Assembly (NCBI GenBank): GCA_002633025.1
Contig: NMRB01000130.1
Span: forward strand, 61,883 to 125,882
From: Notospermus geniculatus
Taxonomy: Eukaryota; Nemertea; Pilidiophora; Heteronemertea; Lineidae
DNA length: 64,000 bases
Direction: 5' to 3'
The number at the start of each line of letters is the position of its first letter. Position 1 is the first letter of the stretch. The position numbers and the translations under genes were made by a program. A model generated the notes under the pieces. That model searched no databases. It saw only the letters and a program-made list of their open reading frames with translations, and was not told where the DNA came from. This document shows, in pieces, positions 12,401 through 22,136 of this stretch.

Positions 12401-15400
12401 CCTAGGGGCACATATGTGTGAAGTTTGAAGTCAATAGCTCCTGTGCTTCACGTTTCCAAACAGGATGGATGTCCTGTAGTTCATTGAATAGTCACTAGAT
12501 GGCTCCATTTGAAATGTACAAAAAGTGCATAACTTTCAACGGATCATCACCAAATTTGTATCATAGGTACCTCTATTGCAGATACATGATATATTATACG
12601 GGTTTTCAAGTTGAACAACGTTTATCGGTCACACAGGTCAAAGTTCCATTTTCCAAAATGTCTGCCTGGCAGCGGTCTGTGAAGTCCCATCACGCTCAAA
12701 TTTGCTGTACGCATGAAGGCTACAAAGATACATACTTGTTCAAGTTCAGAGAATTCTAGCTCCAGTAGTTAACGAGCTATGGGCCAACGCCCAATTTCCA
12801 AGATAGCCACCTGGTGGTCATATTTGAAGTCCGATCGGACCGTAATCCGCCACAGACATAGAGGGTACCTAGATACATTCATCACACCTAAATTGAACAA
12901 TCCAGGAAAAAAAGCAACGAAACGAGCCGCCCGATGATGAAATTTCGAACTTTGACCTCTGTGACCTTGAAAATTACTTCAAATCAAAAACCCGGTTGTC
13001 GTGTATCCTCATAAGATGTACACTCATGGCCAAAAGTAAATGGACAGCAGTTTATCTTGAATATCTCCAAACCAATGGGGTCAAGAAAATTGAATCCGAC
13101 ATATATAGTGGTAAATTTTCCTGGCTATCTAATGGTATCAGCGTCGAAAACATCCGCTGAAAACCGCATTGGACAGAAGGAATTTTGTAAAGATATGTTT
13201 TTTGCTACTTTTTTATTTGCATTATTTCATTCAAAATTTTTATATCACTGTGTTCTGCTCATCGAGGCCTTTCATAAAATATCCTGAAATTTCAAATATT
13301 CCGTGTAGAAATGTGATTTTGGGGCACTTTTATCCAAATATTTTTGGCCACGCGTGCAACACCTTTGACACAGGCCTCTGCACTATTGTGAGTTGTGGTG
13401 GTGAATGAAAACTAAGTATTGTCATTTCTCGTTCACAATGAATAAAGAAACCCAGTTGTGGCTGAAGGTCGCGTTTGTCATGCAGGGTCAATTTCCATAA
13501 CAGGCTGCGTCAATTCAGTGGATTCCTGGTAGTTGACCAATTCACAGCCTGTTAGCACCCCGTCAATCCCACAAACTATTCAATGGCCATTGATTTTTAT
13601 CTACCGGCATGACCATTGGGTTCAAGGGGCTCTGTCAAAGGTGTTGCACGCATGGGCAACATAATTTTGATAAAAGTGCCCCAAAATCACATTTCTACAC
13701 GGAATATTTGAAATTTCAGGATATATTATGAAAGGCCTCGATGAGTAGAACACAGTGATCTAAAAATTTTGAATGAAATCCTGCAAATTAAAAAGTAGCA
13801 AAAAACATACCTTTACAAAATTCCTTCTGTCAAATGCGGTTTTCAGCGGATTTTTTCGACGCTGATACCATTAGATAGCCAGGAAAATTTACTACTACAT
13901 ATGTCGGATTCAATTTTCTCCACCTCATTGGTTTGGAGATATTCAAGATAAACTGCTGTCCATTTACTTTTGGCCATGAGTGTACCTACGATAAAAATTT
14001 GGTGATGATCCGATCAACGGTTAAAGCAAAACTGCAGTTCAAAGGTTTTCGATTTATCCCCCCCTGGTGGCCAAGCCAGGAATCAGATCGGACCGAAACT
14101 TGGTGTCTGAGGTCATCTCACCTAGAGACACATATGTACCAAGTTTGGTGCCAATAGGCCCAGCGGTTACGAAACATGCCCTGCTAACGGACGACGGACA
14201 CCGCGCGACGACTATAGCTCACAGGTGAGCTAAAAATTCTGTTGCACAATGTTGAAACAAAGCATTATTATCAATATTTCACTGGAATACCAAAAATAGA
14301 TAAGATAAGCTCGCTTATCTATTTTTGGTGTTACACAAATCCCAAAATGAAAGCAACATTTTCAATATTTCATTGTTACATGATTTTGAACAATGAAATA
14401 TTCTCAATACATTGTATTTTACTGTTACATGATCCTGAACAATAGACAACATGCCGAAGTTGGCATAACAACCCTTTATTTCTGCCCAGTCCCTTTTGAA
14501 CTTTGACCTCTGTGACCTTGAAAAGTAGGTCAAATAAAAAACCCGTTATATATGTAATGTCCCCTCATTAGATACACCTATGATAAAAATTTGGAGGTGA
14601 TCCAGTCATTAGTCCAGGAGTTATTGCACTTTTTGTGTTTTTGATTTCCGCCACCTGGTGGCCAAGCTAAGAGTCAAACCGGACCGAAACTTGGTGTCAT
14701 AGGTCATCTGACCTAGGGGTATATATGTACCAAGTTTCAGATCAATAGCTCTAGCGGTTACGAAACGTGCCCTGCTAACGAACAACGAAGACGACGGACA
14801 CCGGACACTGCACCATCGTAATAGCTCACCGGTACATGCTCTATTCGCCTCATCTCATTTCGCCTTTTCCCATTTTGCCTTCAAAAAGTGTACATTTCGC
14901 CTTTTCCCGATTCGCCTTCTCTCATTTCGCCTTCTCCTACTTCGCCCAGGCCTCCCACCAGCTTCCAAGCAAATTATTGTAGGAATTATAGGAACAATTT
15001 GCCAAAATTATAGGAAAAATATAGGATTTATAACATGAAGATAGGAGTACACTGATCTTATAATCTCCATTCCTCAGTTGACTAATCATTCAGTTTTCTT
15101 CAAATTCTTTGATGTATGCCTGTACTGGGGCTCAAAGAAAATTCTTCTCCAGCTACATGTAATACGACCCCAGAAAATTAGTCCCAACAGGCGTGGATCC
15201 AGGATATTGGCAAAGGGGGTCAGGGCCACCAAGGGCAGTTGTTGTAGGCAGGCGCCAAAGATGCCTGCGCTGATGGAGGGTCTGAAAATTTTGAAATCTA
15301 GAAGGCCGTAGACACAATTTCCTGGCATCTCAGTATCAAAACAGAAGCTGTATTCTTGCGGGTTTTTTGCTTATTGTCGCAAATTATTGGGAAAAAAAAT

Positions 15401-18400
15401 TGGTGGTGGAGAACGGAGGGTGGGCACGACCCTAAACCCCCCGGCTCCGCGCCTGCCCAAAGGAAAAGAGAAAGAAGATGACACGTTACAAAGGAGGACA
15501 GCTGTATAATCCCCTCCCTCCTCATAGAAATCAGTTTAAAGTAGTTATAAAAGGCTAAAATACACTTATTCACTTTTGGACAGACTAAAAATATAGGAAT
15601 TATAGAACAAAATTGAAGAAATATAGGAATTATAGGAATATAGGAATTATAGGAGCGAAATCTTAAAAATATAGGAAATATAGGAATTATAGGAACAGTG
15701 GGAGGCCTGTAATCGCCTTATCTCATTTTGCCTTTGTCTCTATTTGCCTTTTTCTACCTCGCCTTTTCCTGTTTTGCCTCTGTTTCTTTTTGCCTTTTCT
15801 TAAGTGGCCTTTTCTAGTTTTGCCTTTATCTTAATTTGCCTTTGTCTTTTTTCGCCTCGTCATAGTCTGCCTTGTCTCAATTCGCATTTGTCTAAATTTG
15901 CCTTCTTCCTAATTCGCCTTCTCTCATCTTGCCTTTGTCTTTATTCGCCTTACTCTTATTTTGCCTTCTTCCTATTTCGCCTTGTTCCATCTTGCCTCAG
16001 TCTCATCTTACCTTTTCCTATTTTGCCTTTGTTTCATTTTACCTTTTCTTAAAAACTGCATTCCGTGACCTGAAACTAATATTCTACACCCAAACATTTG
16101 TCAAAGAGTTATTCTGTGTGAGTTTTCAACAAAAACATTTGATAATATTACCCGATTTTTAGCGTTCACAGACAGAGAATGATATCAGTGCAAGAGCATC
16201 TATACTTTCGTAAGAAATGGTCTCCTAGGTTCATTTTCTGAAGGTAAGGCGACAAAAATGCATGACACAATATGTATGAGAAGGTAAAGTAGGATGTGGC
16301 AGAATGAGACGAAGGTGAATTGAGAAAAGGCCAGTCAAGACAAAGGCAGAATAAAACAAAGGCAAGATAAGCGAAGGCAAATTGAGTAAAGGCGAGATGG
16401 GAAATGGCAAAATGAGAAAAGGCAAATTGGGAAGAAGGTGAAATGGGACAAAGGCTAATCGAGAAAATGCGAAAAGAGAAAAGGCAAAATAATACAAAGG
16501 CAGATTAGAACGAAGGCGAAATATGAGAAGGCGATTTAAGATGAGGCGAGATGAGATAAAGGTGAATTGGGAGTAAGGCAAGTTAAGACAAAGGCAGAAT
16601 AATACAAAGGCAAGTTAGGCGAAGGCGAATTGAGAAAAGGCGAGATGTGGAATGGCAAAATGAGAAAAGGCAAAATGAGAGAAGGCGAATTGAGATAAGG
16701 CGAATAGAGCAGACACCAGCTCACCCCGGTGAGCTAAAAATTTGGGGATGATCCAGCCAGTAGTGTTTTGGCCACCTAGTGGCCAAGCAAAGAATCGAAT
16801 GGGATCGAAATGTGGTGTCATAGGTCGACCTAGTGGTATACATGTACAAAGTTTGAGGTCAATAGCCCGGGTCAATAGCCCCAGTGGTTACGAAACGTGC
16901 CCTGCTAACGACGACGACAGACGATGGATGACAACTGACGACGGATGCTGGACCACCGTAAGAGCTCACCACGCGAGATAAAAATCTCAGCAGAAGGACG
17001 ACCATGCCCAGAAAACCTAAATCAGATCTGATTATTATGCAATGAGTAATAGCCTACACTGCTGCTTCAGCGGTTGGTTTTTTTAGTCTGGCAGTTTAGC
17101 AAAATATTTGTTCAAAATCACCGAATTACTCACCAGCAATCGTCTTCGTATCCTGCTTCTTGCATGCCAGCCTGTCATCTGCCTGAGTCTTGCAGATGTT
17201 ACTCACGCATCCGATATTGGCTACTTCATGACAACTGTCAGAAGCATGCGATACAGCGGCCTGATGTCTACTACAACTAGCGCAAGACTGCAGGAGTGTG
17301 GAGTCAATCCTGCTTCTAGGAATATCATTTCATTGCATGATTCTCAGAAGTAGTGAAATACAATGTAACATCCGTAGGTGCAAGAGTAAAGGCGAGATGG
17401 CGCTGGCGTATTTGTCACTTGGATTTAGTGAAACTGGTAGAGACTGGTGTCCATTGCTGCTGCCCCCGCCCTCAACTACGGCTTGACAGTTAGCGCAGAA
17501 TGATGACCTTGAGGCTCTGAAAGTTTGCAGAAAACTAGCCTTGGTGCCCGCATGATCGAGTGGTCAGCGAGATGGACTCCAGATCAGAGGGTCCCAGGTT
17601 CGATTCCCGTCATGACCAAGAAAAACACACGCTCGCTTATGACCTTGAGCAAGTCACTTTGCCTCACTTGCTTCACCCCACCCAGTTGTAAAAAGGGTAC
17701 CTGGCTGGTAGTGATGCGAATGTTAGTCCAAGAGCGCTGAAATTCGCTGCCGGGAATACTCCCCAGGGAGTGGAGAAATGAAATTTGAATGAACAGACCT
17801 ATAACTGGGGTAATAATGTGAAGCGCCCTTGACACTGCATTGCAGTAAAAGAGTGCTATATAAAAGTTCACATTATTTTTAGCAGTGTCCGAAACGCCCT
17901 TAAAGATAATGTATATCATGACTTCATTGTTTACATTCAATGTTTGTAAACATGCCGTGGATGTTTACATCATGTTATTTGAACTTTTTGGGACATGCCA
18001 ACCCACCAAATTGAATACTTTTGGTGTCAAAAGAATTTTTAGAGGGGCACGCCACCAACAAATTACTCATAAGACAATAAAACACTGGACATAAACAAAC
18101 AAAATGTAAATAAACAATGATTTTCATGGCCCGCGAAAATACCTGTGATACATTATCTTTAAAATTCTAGTGTGGTATCAAAGGCCTGTTGGTTTCGGCC
18201 ATTCCTTAAACTATCTCATGCGCTGACAGCATTCTCAATATTTCACTGCTGCTGCTCCTCCTCCTCTTCCTCTTTCTGTGCGAGTCTATGAAGAGGAGCG
18301 AGACAAAGCCCTGCTATGGGAGGATGCAGAATCCAGAAATGACAGCATGTTATCAATATTTCATTGTCACACACGATAGTAAACATGAAAGTAAAACTAA

Positions 18401-19261
18401 AGTCGTAAACATCGTAAACATAAAGTCGTAAACATCGTAAACACAACGTCATTAGTGAGGTTTCGCAAATCTGACGAAAGACGCAGTACGAAATACGAAA
18501 TTCAACTTCAATTCCAGGACCTAATGTATTTCTGGAGATGGTTGGTAGCACAAATGCCCCTCCTGCCAGTGCGTCTTTTAGCATGTCATGTAAGACCGAA
18601 AGCATATGGAGCATCTTGAATTTTTAAATTTCCACCGTATCTACGAAGTGGAAACGAAAGATAAATTTCGAAGCTTAAAGATTTATTGTTTACATTCAAT
18701 GTTTGTAAACATGGATGTTTTACATTATGAATACTTTTGGAATCAACAGAATTTCTAGACAGGGATGCCACCAACAAATTACTCACAAGACAAAGAAAGC
18801 CTGGACATAAACAAGCAAAATGTAAATAAACAATGAATTTCGTGGCCTGCGAAAATACCCGTGATACATTATCTTTAATACACACCGTAACTCTGCCATT
18901 CTAACGTCATACACTAAAGATTGCAGCAGGCGATATTTGTGGCACCAACTATTTCCTGAAATACATTACGTCATGGAAATGAAGTTCAATTTCGTATTTC
19001 ATCTTCGTTTTTCGTCAGATTTGCGAAACCTCCCTATTGTTACACACAATACTGAAAAGCTATTTTCACTATTTCACACGATGATCCTGAACAATTAAAT
19101 GATCAAGAAAAGATAGTGATATTCTCAGTATATTGGTGTGTGGGTGGGGAGGGAGATTTCATGTGAAAATCTTCCATGACTTCAACAAGGGTTGTTTTAA
19201 AATCAAGTATATCTCCCACTCATTGTATAGTCCTTTCTTTCATTTTCCAGACAACGATTGA
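402..19261 (+). CDS. NEK1: NEK1-like serine/threonine kinase, C-terminal two-thirds (25 exons, 5' part outside window)
   Basis: Exons: 402-477, 673-754, 1070-1281, 1371-1433, 1621-1668, 2395-2469, 2944-3015, 3224-3344, 3507-3766, 3904-4005, 4164-4307, 4429-4478, 4560-4643, 5091-5227, 5758-5970, 6211-6309, 6864-7664, 8324-8543, 8805-8874, 9026-9177, 9363-9448, 9587-9739, 10052-10176, 10399-10528, 19251-19261. Joined, they give 1194 codons plus stop with matching phases at every junction. Exon 1 encodes the end of the kinase domain (DRPSVNNLL...KRVEKFM). Next come basic coiled-coil stretches with NEK1 hallmarks: [49 protein letters not shown]. Exon 17 encodes an acidic, Ser/Pro-rich linker with PxKP repeats. 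Exon 20 carries [10 protein letters not shown], and the protein ends [11 protein letters not shown]. Vertebrate NEK1 acts at cilia and in DNA-damage signalling; that is family knowledge. The kinase catalytic residues are upstream of the window. All introns are GT-AG except intron 21 (GC-AG). Confidence 0.95.
1739..2310. repeat. Minisatellite, unit about 39 bp, in NEK1 intron 5
   Basis: About fourteen degenerate units carry TTTGACTCTTCTTGAAGAA followed by TACATGTTCCCTGG and TATATTAT. Units are best preserved at 1840-2110 and decay towards 2300. Each unit contains the palindrome TTCTTGAA. The array fills most of the intron between the exons ending at 1668 and starting at 2395. Confidence 0.9.
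4788..4948. repeat. Inverted-repeat segment in NEK1 intron 13
   Basis: GCGCTGCGACCGTA (about 4794-4807) is mirrored by TACGGTCGCAGCG (4931-4943). Between the arms, TGTGACGTT and AACGTCACA are repeated in both orientations. It is likely a small hairpin MITE of unknown family, with no clear target duplication seen. Confidence 0.5.
5345..5551. mobile_element. TTAA-flanked MITE, piggyBac-like, in NEK1 intron 14
   Basis: TTAA at both ends encloses terminal inverted repeats CCCTTTCGTTAC and GTAACGAAAGG. TTAA target duplication with ends starting CCC is the piggyBac pattern (family knowledge). Inside, the palindromic box GACCCGGTCACCGGGTC occurs twice about 50 bp apart. There is no coding capacity. 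Confidence 0.7.
8646..8745 (+). mobile_element. Hammerhead-like retro-insert family, copy 1 (NEK1 intron 18)
   Basis: This copy contains the family body (CTAGAGTTTCAGATTGTAAAG, TTCCA), the stem GACCCCGGTTGGGGTC, then GAAAATTCGTGAATTC and TGGAGATTGACTTTTTG. The core before the stem is degenerate here (CTTGAAAAA). The same sequence recurs at 47808-47982 and, reverse-complemented, at 55077-55578. Confidence 0.8.
12029..12260. mobile_element. Foldback MITE inside repeat R unit 1
   Basis: Arms of about 55 bp: CTTAAGCCCGTGTCACACTG (12029-12048) is mirrored by the sequence ending GTGTGACACGGGCTTTAAG at 12260. The second part of the arms reads ACACCCGATGGCCATACGAA and its complement at about 12205-12228. 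The uninterrupted site is seen in unit 2 at about 13000-13016 (GTATCCTCATAAGATGTA). The loop holds a copy of the hammerhead-like sequence (12118-12171). Confidence 0.8.
12118..12171 (+). mobile_element. Hammerhead-like retro-insert family, copy 2
   Basis: The copy reads CCTGAAGAA, stem GACCCCGTTTGGGGTC, then GAAAATTTGCAAGATTC and TGGAAGTTGACTTT. Only the structured core is preserved, without the upstream TTCCAG arm. It is nested in the loop of the foldback at 12029-12260. Confidence 0.7.
12463..14236 (+). repeat. Dispersed repeat R, unit 2
   Basis: This is a direct repeat of 11481-12462, interrupted at 13019-13984 by a Tc1/mariner-like MITE. It ends with GTGCCCTGCTAACG, a GAC-rich stretch, and the palindromic terminus AGCTCACAGGTGAGCTAAAA. 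It is non-coding. Confidence 0.8.
13019..13984. mobile_element. Tc1/mariner-type MITE with about 360-bp terminal inverted repeats
   Basis: TA at both ends encloses ends CACTCATGGCCAAAAGTAAA and the exact complement ending GGCCATGAGTG. The arms match over about 360 bp (13021-13380 against 13625-13982). TA duplication and a CA(C/G)T..GGCCAAAAGT end are typical of Tc1/mariner (family knowledge). The central 240 bp contain no transposase. The empty site is visible in unit 1 at about 12260-12270 (AAGATGTACCTACGATAAAA). Confidence 0.9.
14290..14328. repeat. Perfect 15-bp stem hairpin
   Basis: CCAAAAATAGATAAG is followed after 9 bases by its exact complement CTTATCTATTTTTGG. It sits between minisatellite-like motifs (CAATATTTCATTGTTACATG) in NEK1 intron 24. 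Confidence 0.8.
14494..14837 (+). repeat. Dispersed repeat R, partial unit 3
   Basis: It starts inside the unit at CTTTTGAACTTTGACCTCTG and keeps the ACCTGGTGGCCAAGCTAAGA box and the GTTACGAAACGTGCCCTGC 3' part. It reaches the terminal AGCTCACCGG, where the foldback at 14838 begins. Confidence 0.75.
14947..15709. mobile_element. hAT-like element nested in the foldback arm
   Basis: Ends CAGGCCTCCCAC and GTGGGAGGCCTG form a 12-bp perfect inverted repeat. The subterminal zones are rich in TATAGGAATTATAGGA on the right and its relatives on the left. Flanks ACTTCGCC and TAATCGCC partly agree as an 8-bp target duplication, but the host repeat itself makes that ambiguous. No transposase is seen. 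Confidence 0.65.
15188..15455. mobile_element. Second hAT-like element nested inside the first
   Basis: Ends CAGGCGTGGATCC and GGCTCCGCGCCTG are imperfect 13-bp inverted repeats (11 of 13). Such GC-rich CAGG...CCTG ends are common in hAT MITEs (family knowledge). Three levels of nesting are visible here: element, element, foldback. Confidence 0.55.
16711..16985 (+). repeat. Dispersed repeat R, partial unit 4
   Basis: It begins with the palindromic AGCTCACCCCGGTGAGCT, continues with GATGATCCAGCCAGTAGTG and the GGCCACCTAGTGGCCAAGC box, and ends in the GACGACGAC-rich 3' part with a decayed GAGCTCACCACGCGAGATA terminus. Confidence 0.75.
17546..17880 (+). mobile_element. tRNA-derived SINE with Deu-like core and CR1/L2-type tail
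   Basis: The tRNA-like head has an A box (TGATCGAGTGG, 17553-17563) and a B box (GGTTCGATTCC, 17597-17607), the pol III internal promoter. The core at 17641-17701 (GACCTTGAGCAAGTCACTT ... CCCAGTTGTAAAAAGGGTAC) resembles the Deu domain shared by DeuSINEs. The 3' tail at 17811-17880 (AATGTGAAGCGCCC ... GAGTGCTATATAAAAGTTCA) resembles CR1/L2 LINE tails. The family assignment rests on remembered consensus sequences. Confidence 0.75.
17900..18162. mobile_element. TTAA-flanked MITE, copy 1
   Basis: TTAA at both ends encloses inverted ends AGATAATGTAT and ATACATTATCT. The interior carries TTGTTTACATTCAATGTTTG and the complement-like ATGTAAATAAACAATG. A second copy lies at 18675-18878. Confidence 0.75.
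18453..19036. mobile_element. Family A TA-flanked hairpin element (large), with nested TTAA element
   Basis: TA at both ends encloses ends GTGAGGTTTCGCAAATCTGA and TCAGATTTGCGAAACCTCCC. The arms continue with ACGAAATACGAAATTCAACT and its complement. A TTAA MITE (18675-18878) is nested inside. A truncated relative occurs at 53607-53785. Confidence 0.8.
18675..18878. mobile_element. TTAA-flanked MITE, copy 2, nested
   Basis: It shares its interior (TTGTTTACATTCAATGTTTG, GTAAATAAACAATGAATTTC) and its right end with the copy at 17900-18162. TTAA is present on both sides. Its left end is diverged. Confidence 0.7.
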
Positions 19262-20473
19262 CGAACCCATGGGTGCGGAGCGTCCAGAAGATTATGAGGC
19301 CGGGTACCCTGCATGATTACCAGCCTTTTATGTCCAATTTGAGCACATATGATGTACTTCCTTTCCATCCAACTTGAGATTATTCCGTATTTGTAGCAGT
19401 AGGATTCGTACGGTATCTTATTAGGATATCAGATACAATGGCCATTTATTCAATCACGTGAAGTCTGTATTCTGTGTTTAATCAAGAACAAGATTCTGCC
19501 TTTTACAGCATCTGAACAAGGCGGTTAAATCTCACTATATGTGGTTGAGCTGCATGTATTACTACTATTTGACTAAGTTATCTAGACTGGGGTCTTGGCC
19601 TGAAAAAAATCTGAGGGTACTAATTTGTTTTCAAAGTCCGAAAAACACCCCTGAAATTAAAGAAAATGGCCCCTTTTCTGTTCGTTTAAGGGCACTTTAC
19701 TAACTTAGTACCCTAGTTACTAGCACACTCTGGTAAAAGACTGATCGAGGCCCTGCTCTCAGAAATTTTCTTGTCAGACCAATCGACTGCCGCATTATCA
19801 TTGTCAGAAGTAGCTAGGTGCAACCTTATATCTTTATGTTAGCAGGACCAGACTATCCATAGTCTCTTCTTGATGCTAGACATGTACACACGTATACTGA
19901 ACCGTCCATATAATGCACTCTGTGATTGTACTGAGCACTGCAATGTGCACCATTTTTGAGTTTTTTTTGCAAAAAAATATACATGTACCAGTTCGTGCTA
20001 CACGGGAAGAATGACTACCGGTAATTTGTATGACTGAATATGCAGGTTTCGTTTATTATTTCAAAGTGAAGCTCATAACAATTCCACACTTAGTAGGCCT
20101 ACTTAGCATATCTTGGGGGTCAACCTGCAGGGATGCAGGCAGTTTGCTATGCCAGTAATAAACAGCCAGGGGACATCTTTCCCCGTGAACCCGGACGCTA
20201 ACCCAGCAGATGGGTGAGTTGATGATAAATAACCATGCACTTCTCTTTCCCAGCCTGCTCCAGCGGGTTGGAAAGATGGTCAAACCCACTACAACTTCCT
20301 TCTAGCTGTGATTTTTTTGTTATTGATTTCGTTTTGTTGTGTTAAGATTTTGTTAGTTTTGATATCGGGTGTGTTTTATTGAACTGATTGACACTACCTT
20401 CTACCTGGCCCTGCTAGTACTGTGAAAGATGATGGAACAAACACGTGTGTGTCTTGCATCTTTTCACTGATAT

Positions 20474-20610
20474 CAGAGCCGTATTTAACTTTTTGGTCCA
20501 GGGGGGCAGAAGACCTCTTTTTGCCGTTTTTTGCCCAAAATCCGCATGAAAATCACGTTTTTTGGTTGGCTCAGGGCGGCAACAGCCCCCCCCCTTTAAA
20601 TACGGCCCTG
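20474..20610. mobile_element. hAT-like MITE in NEK1 3' UTR
   Basis: Ends CAGAGCCGTATTTAA and TTAAATACGGCCCTG are 15-bp imperfect inverted repeats. GATAT flanks both sides as a short direct repeat. The interior is G/C-homopolymer-rich and non-coding. Confidence 0.7.
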
Positions 20611-20907
20611 GATATACCACATACATGTATCCTTATCATAGCTTTATCACGAACTTTGTGTGCGATGTTTATGGGGTAGCTTCCGTCCCTAGTATGATTG
20701 ATGGTACAAATCTAGTGTACCACATTGAAATGTTAATTGGTTTGACATTCCATCCTTTTCCAAACTGCTCTCTGCGATGATTTGCACTGATGTAACCCAA
20801 AGATATTATCATACACACTATCACAGTCACACCCTGGGTATCACACTTCCCAATTTGCCGAGGATGTCGAGGGATATTCTGTCGTGAAATATATTTTGTT
20901 TCATTAA

Positions 20908-20913
20908 AATAAA
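20908..20913 (+). terminator. Candidate polyadenylation signal AATAAA for NEK1
   Basis: AATAAA lies 1.65 kb after the NEK1 stop codon and is followed within about 25 bp by a T/G-rich stretch (GCTTTTGTGTAG). It is the first canonical hexamer I noticed downstream of the stop. Confidence 0.4.
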
Positions 20914-20935
20914 ATGAATTAGGTAAAAGCTGCTT

Positions 20936-22136
20936 TTGTGTAGTATTTTAGCCACTGACACAAGTTTTCCAGTTCATTTGCCTGTCAAAACAACAGCATT
21001 GCATTTTCAGCTGTTAGTGTAAGTTTGTCTCGATGCCATGTGTTCCTGCATCGTTTGGGAAACGTTTAACCACTGACGCGTATATGTCCCCGGTTAGTCA
21101 GTTGCCGCTCATTCCATGAGTCTCTGTTGTGGATGGACACTGGCTGATGGGAGACAACTACAGGTAGGCCTACAGGTACACAGGCGAGTTTCAAAGCGAG
21201 TAGAACTTCAAAAGCCTGAATTTGAGGATACACCTCGATCTCTTGCAGTGAATTACAAATGGTAACAACACTAAATGCGGGCACATTCCACAATTCTCAT
21301 TGATATGTAGATGTGCATACGTGTGCTTCTACCTATGTAATTCCGCTGTCCATGTATAACTGACCTTTACAAAATTTACTATTGCCCAATGGAAATCTGG
21401 CCCCCGCATTATGATGACTGTTGTGTAGTTCGGGTAGGCCGATATCCATGTAGGCCTACAGTTACTGATGTTGTTAGGAATAAAATCATCTTATTGTGTT
21501 GTGGAATACTGTGTGGACCAGTCCGAATAATGATCACCATGGGTGAGGGCGCACTCTAGAAACTCAAGGTAGGCCTACTGGCTGATTGGGTATGTCTACA
21601 TGCAATACAAGCCAAACGCAATTCGATAATCGTAAGTAACAGAATACACCTATGTGACGTTGTCAGAACCAAGTTCTGCGTTGCTAAACGGTCCCAACCG
21701 TCGGTTCGATACTTCAACCAGCCTCCACTGCAGCAGGGCCTCCGCTCCGTGGCAGGAGTACTTCGTCGATTTTGAGCAACCGATTGCCTGCACGTAACGC
21801 AATGATGGCACACTCCGATATGACTATCCATCCATTGATCCTGCCCCTCGGACCATTCTCGTCTCCGTCTTCTTACTAGAATTCCTTCTTAACTCATTCG
21901 AACTGGGACGATAAACGACCAAGAAAGAAGGAAAGGGCACATCTCCAACTGGTTCACGACGATATAGTCAACTCTACTTCCATCTCATTGATGTAACCGA
22001 AAACCCTCTGGAGGTCGTGGTGGATGATTTGACCGTTGGGTCTTTCATGCAACATCGGTCTCCTGTTCATAAATTTCTTTCTGTCAGAACGGTAGGCCTA
22101 GGCTGCGTTCCACTCGAGGGGGAAGCTTGAAATCAG
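20936..22136. other. No gene recognised
   Basis: The stretch has several TAGGCCTAC motifs and short ORFs without any recognisable domain. I see no exon-like unit or structured repeat here. Confidence 0.5.

Larger units (their letters stand above)
11481..12462 (+). repeat. Dispersed repeat R, unit 1 (tandem with unit 2)
   Basis: The unit starts GGATGGATGTACTGTAGTTC and shares nearly its whole length with 12463-14236: TGACCTCTGTGACCTTGAAA, then GATAAAAATTTGGTGATGAT, then the CCTGGTGGCCAAGC box. It lacks the GAC-rich, GAGCTAAAAAT 3' end and runs straight into unit 2. A foldback element is inserted at 12029-12260. It is non-coding. Confidence 0.8.
14838..16710. mobile_element. Foldback (FB/TU-like) element with 15-bp subrepeats
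   Basis: It begins GCTCTATTCGCCT and ends with the complement AGGCGAATAGAGC. The left arm (14838-14946 and 15710-16050) is a run of 15-bp units such as ATTTCGCCTTTTCCC and GATTCGCCTTCTCTC. The right arm (about 16226-16710) is the reverse complement series, such as GAGAAAAGGCGAATT. The central 16051-16225 is unique. Long arms of short tandem units are the architecture of Drosophila FB and sea-urchin TU elements (from memory). Long Leu/Phe/Pro ORFs in the arms come from the repeat and are not genes. Confidence 0.85.
10529..19250 (+). other. NEK1 intron 24, 8.7-kb transposon nest
   Basis: The intron runs from donor GTACGT at 10529 to acceptor TTTTCCAG ending at 19250. Other NEK1 introns in the window are roughly 80-730 bp. 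It holds four fragments of one 750-800 bp repeat, a Tc1/mariner-type MITE, two foldback elements, hAT-like elements, a SINE, two TTAA elements and scattered short repeats. From 10529 to about 11480 I see only diffuse repeat fragments and no exon. Confidence 0.85.
19262..20935 (+). other. NEK1 3' UTR (inferred)
   Basis: The stretch follows the TGA at 19259-19261 and contains no recognisable exon. It is bounded by the first plausible polyadenylation signal at 20908-20913. A hAT-like MITE (20474-20610) sits inside it. The extent is inferred, as an earlier weak poly(A) site could end the message sooner. Confidence 0.4.

Noticed and set aside
15804-16875. Leu/Phe/Pro-rich ORFs on both strands
   Set aside because: Translations of the 15-bp foldback subrepeats; periodic and mirrored between strands.
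17546-17618. Functional tRNA gene
   Set aside because: A and B boxes are present but the acceptor and anticodon stems do not pair well and the sequence continues into a SINE body.
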